This document shows positions 10,739 through 17,537 of a stretch of DNA of 34,029 nt, one piece after another. The stretch is from Burkholderiales bacterium. Its GTDB lineage: Bacteria > Pseudomonadota > Gammaproteobacteria > Burkholderiales > Burkholderiaceae_C. The stretch spans positions 1 through 34,029 of the forward strand of contig SBFS01000100.1 of the NCBI GenBank assembly GCA_006227825.1. The letters are read 5' to 3'. The stretch's first letter is position 1. Each line of letters starts with the position of its first letter. Under the pieces are notes generated by a model. The model saw only the letters and a program-made list of their open reading frames with translations. It was not told the origin of the DNA and searched no databases. Made by a program: the position numbers and the translations under genes.

Positions 10739-12298
10739 ATGGCGCAGGACATCTTGATCAACTGGGCCCCGCAGGAGACGCGGGTGGCGGTGGTGGAGCA
10801 GGGCGCGGTGCAGGAGGTGCACCTGGAGCGCACGCTGGAGCGCGGGCTGGTGGGCAACATCTACCTGGGCAAGGTTTCCCGTGTTCTGCCAGGCATGCAG
10901 TCGGCCTTCATCGACATCGGGCTGGACCGCGCCGCCTTCCTGCATGTGGCCGACCTGATGCCCAACATCGCGGCCAAGCACGCCACGCCCCGAGAGCGCA
11001 GCCCGGGCGATCCGAAGCAGGCCGAGACCGGCCAGGAAGGGACCCAGCCGCCCACGCCGGCCCGTGTGCTGGCGCCGAACCCGGTGCTGCCGATCGAGCG
11101 CCAGATCTTCGAGGGTCAGGCTCTCATGGTGCAGGTGCTCAAGGATCCCATCGGCACCAAGGGGGCGCGGCTGACGGCGCAGATCAGCATTGCCGGCCGG
11201 CTGCTGGTGTTCCTGCCGCAGGACAACCACATCGGCGTCTCGCAGAAGATCCCTCCGGCCCAGCGTGAGGCCCTGCGCCAGCGGGTGCTGCGCCTGGTCA
11301 CGCCCGGGGACGGGCAGCCGTCCGGAGGCTTCATCCTGCGCACCAACGCGGAAGACGCCAGCGACGAGGAGCTCACCGAGGACGTGGCCTATCTGCGCAA
11401 GACCTGGCTGCGCATCAAGGAGGCGGCCACCCGGCTGCCGGCGCCTTCGCTGCTGCACGAGGACCTCAACCTCATGCAGCGGGTGCTGCGCGATCTGGTC
11501 AGCGCCGACACCCAGTCGATACGCATCGACTCGCGCGAGCAGTTCGGCCAGATGCAGGCATTTGCCCGTGAGTTCATGCCCGACACCCTGGGCAAGCTGC
11601 AGCTTTATGCCGGCGAGCGGCCGATCTTCGACCTGTTCAACATCGACGAGGAGATCGCGCGTGCCCTGGGGCGCCGCGTCGATCTCAAGTCCGGGGGCTA
11701 CCTGGTGATCGACCAGACGGAGGCGCTGACCACGGTGGACGTCAACACCGGCGGTTTCGTGGGTGCGCGCAACTTCGACGACACGGTGTTCCGCACCAAC
11801 CTGGAGGCCGCGCAGGCAATCGCCCGCCAGCTGAGGCTGCGCAATCTGGGTGGCATCGTCATTGTCGACTTCATCGACATGACCCGCGAGGAGCATCGCG
11901 AGGCGGTGCTCACGGAGTTCCGCAAGCAGCTGGCACGCGACCGGGTCAAGACCATGATCGGGGGGTTCTCCCAGCTCGGCCTGGTCGAGATGACGCGCAA
12001 GCGCACGCGAGAGTCGCTGGCCCACATGCTCAGCGAGCCTTGTGCCGCCTGTGGTGGCAAGGGCTCGGTCAAGACGCCGCGCAGCGTCTGTTACGACATC
12101 CTGCGCGAGATCCTGCGCGAGGCCCGGGCGTTCAATCCGCGCGAGTTCCGCGTCGTCGCCTCGCCCCAGGTGGTCGAGCTGTTCCTCGACGAGGAGAGCC
12201 AGCACCTGGCGGGCCTGTCGGACTTCATCGGCAAGCCCATTTCGCTGCAGAGTGAAGGCCGGATGACCCAGGAGCAGTACGACATCGTGCTGCTGTAG
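10739..12298 (+). CDS. rng: ribonuclease G
   Basis: ILINWAPQETRVAVVEQGAVQEVHLER; TTVDVNTGGFVGARNFDDTVFRTNLEAAQAIARQLRLRNLGGIVIVDFIDM; zinc-link CAACGGKG. Confidence 0.95.
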   Translation: MAQDILINWAPQETRVAVVEQGAVQEVHLERTLERGLVGNIYLGKVSRVLPGMQSAFIDIGLDRAAFLHVADLMPNIAAKHATPRERSPGDPKQAETGQEGTQPPTPARVLAPNPVLPIERQIFEGQALMVQVLKDPIGTKGARLTAQISIAGRLLVFLPQDNHIGVSQKIPPAQREALRQRVLRLVTPGDGQPSGGFILRTNAEDASDEELTEDVAYLRKTWLRIKEAATRLPAPSLLHEDLNLMQRVLRDLVSADTQSIRIDSREQFGQMQAFAREFMPDTLGKLQLYAGERPIFDLFNIDEEIARALGRRVDLKSGGYLVIDQTEALTTVDVNTGGFVGARNFDDTVFRTNLEAAQAIARQLRLRNLGGIVIVDFIDMTREEHREAVLTEFRKQLARDRVKTMIGGFSQLGLVEMTRKRTRESLAHMLSEPCAACGGKGSVKTPRSVCYDILREILREARAFNPREFRVVASPQVVELFLDEESQHLAGLSDFIGKPISLQSEGRMTQEQYDIVLL

Positions 12299-12468
12299 CC
12301 ACCCGCGGATCTGCCGGGAACTAATGCCCGATGGCTGGCTCTGTCGCGCAGGCCCTGGTCCCCGCGCAGCCAAGCTTCGTAACGCAATCCATACAGTTGT
12401 TGCAATGGTGTGATGCTGTTGCTCCGCTATGATCGACCGAAGGTCGGCAGCAGATCCCGCCAGAGCCC

Positions 12469-13803
12469 TTGAACCCACCCAACAGAATGCTGGACACGAT
12501 ACCGCCCGACTCCCTCCGGTCAGAGCGGCGCCGACATGTGGTCGGAGCCGCCATGCTGCTGCCTTTCCTGGCAACCCTGCCGGATCGGGCAGGCGCGCAG
12601 TTCAGGGTGGAGGTCGCCGGTGCGGGCGTTACCCGTCTGCCGTTTTCCACCGTGAGGTTCCGGGGCAATGACGGGGCCAGCGAGGACATTGCCGGCATCG
12701 TGCGCGCCGATCTCGAGCGCAGCGGGCTCTTTCGTCATGTCGAGCCAGCCGCCGGCGCCCTGGACGAGAACTCCCGTCCCGATGCCGCGCTCTGGCGCGA
12801 CCGGGGCGCGGACTCCCTGGTGGTCGGCAGCGTCACAAGGCTGGCCGACGGCCGCTTCGATGTGCGGTTCCGTCTCTGGGATGTGGTCCGGGCCCAGGAT
12901 CTGGGTGGCCTGAGCTTTCCGGTCGGAGCCACGGAACTGCGGCTGGCCGCGCACCGGATCGCAGACCATGTCTACGAGAAGCTCACCGGGGACAAGGGCG
13001 TCTTCTCGACCCGCATCGCCTACGTCACCAAGGTCGCCGGCCGCTACAACCTGTGGGTCGCCGACGCCGACGGCCAGGGCGCCCGATCGGCCCTCAGCAG
13101 CCCCGAGTCCATCATTTCACCGAGCTGGTCTCCCAATGGAGCGCAGCTGGCCTACGTGTCTTTCGAGGCGCGCAAGCCGGTCATCTATGCCCACGAGGTG
13201 GCCACCGGGCGCCGTCGCCTGCTGGCCAACTTCCGCGGCTCCAACAGTGCGCCGGCCTGGTCTCCGGACGGCGCCCAGATGGCGCTGGCGCTGACCCTGT
13301 CGGGCAATGCACAGGTCTATGTGATGCCTGCCACCGGGGGCGAGCCGCGCAGGCTCACGCAGTCCTCGGCCATCGACACCGAGCCGGTCTACAGCCCGGA
13401 CGGCCGCCACATCTACTTCGTCAGTGACCGGGGCGGTTCACCGCAGATCTACCGCATGTCGGCGCAAGGCGGTGACGTCCAGCGCATCACCTTCTCGGGC
13501 AATTACAACATCTCGCCCTCCCCGAGCCCGGATGGCCGCCTGCTGGCCTACATCTCCCGCGTCAACGGTGCGTTCCGCCTGCATGTGCTGGAGCTCGCCA
13601 CCGGGCGGGCGACAGCACTGACCGAGACATCGGCCGACGAGAGACCCAGTTTTGCACCCAACAGCCGGCTGATCATCTACGCCACCCGTGAAGGAAGCCA
13701 GGAGGCCCTGATGACGACCACGGTCGATGGACGCATCAGGACCCGGCTGGCCGGCGCCTCGGGCGACATCCGTGAGCCCGACTGGGGTCCCTTCACCTCC
13801 TGA
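12469..13803 (+). CDS. tolB: Tol-Pal system beta-propeller protein TolB
   Basis: Signal-like N-terminus, AQFRVEVAGAGVTRLPFSTVRFRG, repeated WSPDGAQ/YSPDGRHIYFVSDRGG/SPDGRLLAYIS blades; start may instead be ATG at 12487. Confidence 0.94.
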   Translation: MNPPNRMLDTIPPDSLRSERRRHVVGAAMLLPFLATLPDRAGAQFRVEVAGAGVTRLPFSTVRFRGNDGASEDIAGIVRADLERSGLFRHVEPAAGALDENSRPDAALWRDRGADSLVVGSVTRLADGRFDVRFRLWDVVRAQDLGGLSFPVGATELRLAAHRIADHVYEKLTGDKGVFSTRIAYVTKVAGRYNLWVADADGQGARSALSSPESIISPSWSPNGAQLAYVSFEARKPVIYAHEVATGRRRLLANFRGSNSAPAWSPDGAQMALALTLSGNAQVYVMPATGGEPRRLTQSSAIDTEPVYSPDGRHIYFVSDRGGSPQIYRMSAQGGDVQRITFSGNYNISPSPSPDGRLLAYISRVNGAFRLHVLELATGRATALTETSADERPSFAPNSRLIIYATREGSQEALMTTTVDGRIRTRLAGASGDIREPDWGPFTS

Positions 13804-13880
13804 GCCCGTCCGCCGTCCGCCCCGGACACATCCGCATTCCCGTTCCTCCTCTTCACTCCCTCTCCAGAAAGGCCCCATCC

Positions 13881-14474
13881 ATGACCTTCGCCAAGCACAC
13901 CTCCCCGAACGACACCCGCCGCGCCCAGCCGGGCCGCTGGCCGCTCGTGCTCGGCACCGTTTTGCTCGCTGCGGCGCTTGGCGCCTGCAGCTCCGGGGTC
14001 AGGCTGGACGGTGCCCAGGTGGAGGAGCGCGGCACCCAGTCCGGTGCCGCAGGTTCCGGTGCTGCGGGCCAGGGCAGCGGCGTGGACTCGCGCAACGTGG
14101 CTGCCGTGGATCTGCCCGGTGGCTCCGATCCAGCCGATGTTGCCGGCCTGGCCCGGGTCATTTACTTCGATTTCGACAGCTATGTGGTGCGGCCCGATGC
14201 CGCCTCCACGCTCGAGGCGCATGCGCGCATCCTCAACGCCGACCGGTCCCGCCGCGTGGCCCTCGAAGGCCATACCGACGAGCGGGGCGGTCGCGAGTAC
14301 AACCTGGCCCTCGGGCAGCGCCGGGCCGAGGCGGTGCGCCGTTCGCTGTCGTTGCTGGGCGTGAGCGAAGCGCAGATGGAAGCGGTGAGCTTTGGCGAGG
14401 AGAAGCCGGCGGCGGTCGGCTTTACCGAGACCGCGCACTCGCAGAACCGCCGCGTTGAAATCAGTTACCGGTGA
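13881..14474 (+). CDS. pal: peptidoglycan-associated lipoprotein Pal (OmpA-like)
   Basis: Lipobox LGAC; VIYFDFDSYVVRPDAASTLEAHARIL...EGHTDERGGREYNLALGQRRAEAVRRSL. Confidence 0.95.
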   Translation: MTFAKHTSPNDTRRAQPGRWPLVLGTVLLAAALGACSSGVRLDGAQVEERGTQSGAAGSGAAGQGSGVDSRNVAAVDLPGGSDPADVAGLARVIYFDFDSYVVRPDAASTLEAHARILNADRSRRVALEGHTDERGGREYNLALGQRRAEAVRRSLSLLGVSEAQMEAVSFGEEKPAAVGFTETAHSQNRRVEISYR

Positions 14475-15256
14475 GCACCATGGCATTGAAGTCCCTGGGG
14501 CGTGCGCTGCCTCTGAGCCTGGTCGCCGTGGCCATGGTGTGGCCGTGGCAGGCGCATGCGCTGTTCGGTGACGACGAGGCCCGCAAGGCGATCATCGAGC
14601 TGAGGCAGCGCGTCGACGCCCAACGTCAGTCGATGGAGGCCGAACAGCAGCAGTCGGCCGAGTCCAGGTCCCAGATCCAGCGCAGCATGCTCGACCTTGC
14701 CGCACAGATCGAGGACCTGCGGGGCGAGGTGGCCCGGTTGCGCGGCCAGAACGAGCAACTGGCGCGCGAGCTCTCCGAATTGCAGCGACAGCAGGCAGAC
14801 GTCAGGCAGGGCCTGGAGAGCCGGCTCAGGCAGGTGGAGCCGGTGCAGGTTTCACACGATGGCGTGAACTTCACCGCACTGCCTGCCGAACAGGCTGAAT
14901 TCGAGGCTGCCATGGCCGTCCTGCGACGGGCCGAATTTGCCGCCTCCGCCAGCGCCTTCCAGGCCTTCGTCGACCGGTATCCGTCCAGCGGGTACCTGCC
15001 CTCGGCCCTGTATTGGCTGGGCAACTCGCACTACGCGACCAAGGCCTACCGGGAGGCGCTGGACAGCCACGGCCGGCTGGTGGCGCGCTTTCAGCAGCAT
15101 CTGCGCACGCCCGAGGCGATGCTGGCCATGGCCAACAGCCACACCGAGCTCAAGGATCCGCGCGCCTCGCGCCGGATGCTGGAGGACCTGGTCAAGCGTT
15201 ATCCGGATTCGGAAGCCGCCACCGTGGCCAGGGAGCGGCTCGCGCGCATGCGCTGA
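14471..15256 (+). CDS. cpoB: Tol-Pal system protein YbgF/CpoB
   Basis: Signal peptide, coiled-coil N-terminal region, TPR-like C-terminus SSGYLPSALYWLGNSHYATKAYREALDSHGRL; directly follows pal; start GTG 14471 or ATG 14480. Confidence 0.9.
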   Translation: MSTMALKSLGRALPLSLVAVAMVWPWQAHALFGDDEARKAIIELRQRVDAQRQSMEAEQQQSAESRSQIQRSMLDLAAQIEDLRGEVARLRGQNEQLARELSELQRQQADVRQGLESRLRQVEPVQVSHDGVNFTALPAEQAEFEAAMAVLRRAEFAASASAFQAFVDRYPSSGYLPSALYWLGNSHYATKAYREALDSHGRLVARFQQHLRTPEAMLAMANSHTELKDPRASRRMLEDLVKRYPDSEAATVARERLARMR

Positions 15257-15330
15257 AGGGCCACGAGCTGCTGCGCCTGGCGCTGTGAAGACAGCCTGCC
15301 GGCCATGGACGCGGGCAGGCTGAACCTACA

Positions 15331-16452
15331 ATGCGGGCGATGGACATCGCTCAGCTTCAATCGACCCAGCACCTCGTGCTCTGGGCTGCCTTCGGTGTGG
15401 CCCTGGCCTTCGGCTTCATCGCCCAGCGCACGCATTTTTGCACCATGGGTGCGATCAGCGACATCGTGAACATGGGCGACTGGACCCGCATGCGCATGTG
15501 GGCCATGGCGGTGGGCGTGGCATCGATCGGGTTCTACGCCATGGTCTGGCTGGGGCTCATCGATGGCCGCCAGACCATCTACACCGGAACCCGGGTGATC
15601 TGGCTGTCGGCGGTCGTCGGAGGCGCCCTGTTCGGGTTCGGCATGGTGCTCGCCTCCGGATGCGGCAGCAAGACGCTGGTGCGCATCGGTGCCGGCAGCC
15701 TGAAGTCGCTGGTGGTGTTCTTCGTCATGGGTTTCGCTGCATTTGCCACCCTGCGAGGCATCGCTGCCGTGGCGCGTGTGAACACCGTCGATCAGGTTGC
15801 CTTCGAAATCGGTGCCGGCAGCGCCGTGCCGGCCTGGGTGGCCGCCGCCACCGGCTGGGAACTGGGCATCAGTGGCCTTGTCGTCGCCCTGCTGGTGGGC
15901 GGAGCGCTGGTGCTCTGGGCGCTCGCCGGCGAGGGTTTCCGGACCGCCAGCAACCTTCTGGCAGGCCTGGGCATCGGTCTGGTCATCGCCACCATGTGGT
16001 GGATCAGCGGCCATCTCGGTTTCGTTGCCGAGCATCCTGAAACGCTCGAAAGCGTGTACCTGGCCACCAACACGGGGCGCATGGAATCCCTGACATTCAC
16101 CGCGCCCATGGCCTACACGCTGGACTGGGTCATCTTCTTCAGCGACACCTCCAAGGTGCTGACCCTGGGCGTGGTGACGGTGTTCGGTGTCGTGGCCGGT
16201 GCCTTCCTGCAGGCCATGGTCGGGCGGGAGTTCCGCTGGGAGGGTTTCCGCAGCACGCAGGACACGGCGCTGCACATCGTCGGCGCCATCTGCATGGGCG
16301 TGGGCGGTGTCACGGCACTGGGGTGCACGGTCGGGCAGGGCCTCTCCGGCCTGTCGACGCTGAGCCTGACCAGCATGATCGCGGTGACCGGCATCGTGTT
16401 CGGTGCGGTGCTGGGTTTCCGTTTCCAGATCTGGCTGCTCGAGCGCGAATGA
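15331..16452 (+). CDS. YeeE/YedE family membrane transporter (putative thiosulfate/sulfur-compound transport)
   Basis: Multi-TM protein with three family Cys motifs: QRTHFCTMGAISD, LASGCGSKTLVRIGAGS, ALGCTVGQGLSGLSTLS. Confidence 0.88.
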   Translation: MRAMDIAQLQSTQHLVLWAAFGVALAFGFIAQRTHFCTMGAISDIVNMGDWTRMRMWAMAVGVASIGFYAMVWLGLIDGRQTIYTGTRVIWLSAVVGGALFGFGMVLASGCGSKTLVRIGAGSLKSLVVFFVMGFAAFATLRGIAAVARVNTVDQVAFEIGAGSAVPAWVAAATGWELGISGLVVALLVGGALVLWALAGEGFRTASNLLAGLGIGLVIATMWWISGHLGFVAEHPETLESVYLATNTGRMESLTFTAPMAYTLDWVIFFSDTSKVLTLGVVTVFGVVAGAFLQAMVGREFRWEGFRSTQDTALHIVGAICMGVGGVTALGCTVGQGLSGLSTLSLTSMIAVTGIVFGAVLGFRFQIWLLERE

Positions 16453-17306
16453 CCGGCAGCGAGGTGATCGCGTCGCCCGGGGAGGTCGACTTCGAGCGGC
16501 GGTTCGGCGGCCTGCGCAGGCTCTATGGCGTCGAGGGCGCGCAGCGCGTTTTCGACGCCCACGTCGTGGTGGTGGGCATTGGCGGTGTCGGTTCCTGGGC
16601 CGCCGAGGCACTGGCCCGAAGTGGCGTGCGGCGCCTGAGCCTGGTCGACCTCGACCATGTGGCAGAGTCGAACATCAACCGGCAAGTGCATGCGATCGGC
16701 CCGGCGCTGGGCATGGCCAAGGTCCAGGCCATGGCCGAGCGCATTGCCCTCATCCACCCGGGCTGCGTTGTCGACCCGGTGGAGGCCTTCGCCGGTGCGG
16801 ACAACTGGCATGTCCTGGCGCAGCAACTGGCGCTGGGCACGGACGGAACCGTGGGTGCGGTCATCGATGCCTGCGACCAGGTCCGCGCCAAGGAGGCCAT
16901 CGCGGCCTGGGCGCTGGCCTCGGGCAGTCTGCTGGTGTCGGTCGGCGCCGCAGGCGGCAAGCGCCTGCCCCAGGCCATCGAGGCCGGTGACCTGGCGGAC
17001 GTCACACACGATCCGTTGCTCGCCCGGCTGCGCCAGCGCCTGCGCAAGCACCACGGTGCTGCCAGGCAGGGTCGAATCGGCGTGGCCTGTGTCTTCAGCC
17101 GTGAGTCCGTGGCAGGGCCCGACGCCTCGTGCGTGACGGACGGGGGGGACGGCTCGCTGAACTGCCATGGCTACGGCTCGGTGGTCAGCGTCACCGCCAG
17201 CTTCGGTCTGTGCGCCGCCGGGCTGATGCTCAACGCGCTGGCCAGCGGTGCTTCGAAAATATCGGAACGAGCGTCAAAGGCCGGCAAAAAAGACGCTATA
17301 ATCTGA
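16449..17306 (+). CDS. tcdA: tRNA threonylcarbamoyladenosine dehydratase (TcdA/CsdL), E1-like
   Basis: RRFGGLRRLYGVEGAQRVFDAHVVVVGIGGVGSWAAEALARSGVRRLSLVDLDHVAESNINRQVHA; ATG overlaps preceding stop by 4 bp. Confidence 0.94.
   Translation: MTGSEVIASPGEVDFERRFGGLRRLYGVEGAQRVFDAHVVVVGIGGVGSWAAEALARSGVRRLSLVDLDHVAESNINRQVHAIGPALGMAKVQAMAERIALIHPGCVVDPVEAFAGADNWHVLAQQLALGTDGTVGAVIDACDQVRAKEAIAAWALASGSLLVSVGAAGGKRLPQAIEAGDLADVTHDPLLARLRQRLRKHHGAARQGRIGVACVFSRESVAGPDASCVTDGGDGSLNCHGYGSVVSVTASFGLCAAGLMLNALASGASKISERASKAGKKDAII
17297..17302 (+). promoter_or_regulatory. putative -10 box (TATAAT) for tRNA-Lys, inside the last codons of tcdA
   Basis: Exact TATAAT 45 nt upstream of the mature tRNA; no convincing -35 box seen. 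Confidence 0.5.
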
Positions 17307-17347
17307 GGCTTCGCAGCAAGCTGATTTTTGTCAGCACGTTGTCGAGT

Positions 17348-17423
17348 GGGACGTTAGCTCAGTTGGTAGAGCAGCGGACTTTTAATCCGTTGGTCGCAGG
17401 TTCGAATCCTGCACGTCCTACCA
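17348..17423 (+). tRNA. tRNA-Lys (anticodon TTT)
   Basis: 76-nt cloverleaf: GGGACGT TA GCTC AGTTGGTA GAGC A GCGGA CTTTTAA TCCGT TGGTC GCAGG TTCGAAT CCTGC ACGTCCT A CCA. Confidence 0.98.
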
Positions 17424-17443
17424 GAATTCGGGCGCAAGCCGTC

Positions 17444-17481
17444 AAAGCCTGTTCACATCCGTGGACAGGCTTTTGTGTTTT
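17444..17481 (+). terminator. Rho-independent terminator downstream of tRNA-Lys
   Basis: AAAGCCTGTTCAC-ATCC-GTGGACAGGCTTT (13-bp stem with one G-U pair) followed by TTTTGTGTTTT. Confidence 0.92.
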
Positions 17482-17537
17482 CTGGCCATCCGGGTCGGGC
17501 CGGACCGCGCCAGTCCAGGCCGATCGCGCGCGGGTGC

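Noticed and set aside
12400-12433. Full sigma70 promoter TTGCAA...TATGAT before tolB
   Set aside because: Spacing is 22 bp, too long; only the -10-like element is retained as a weak hint.
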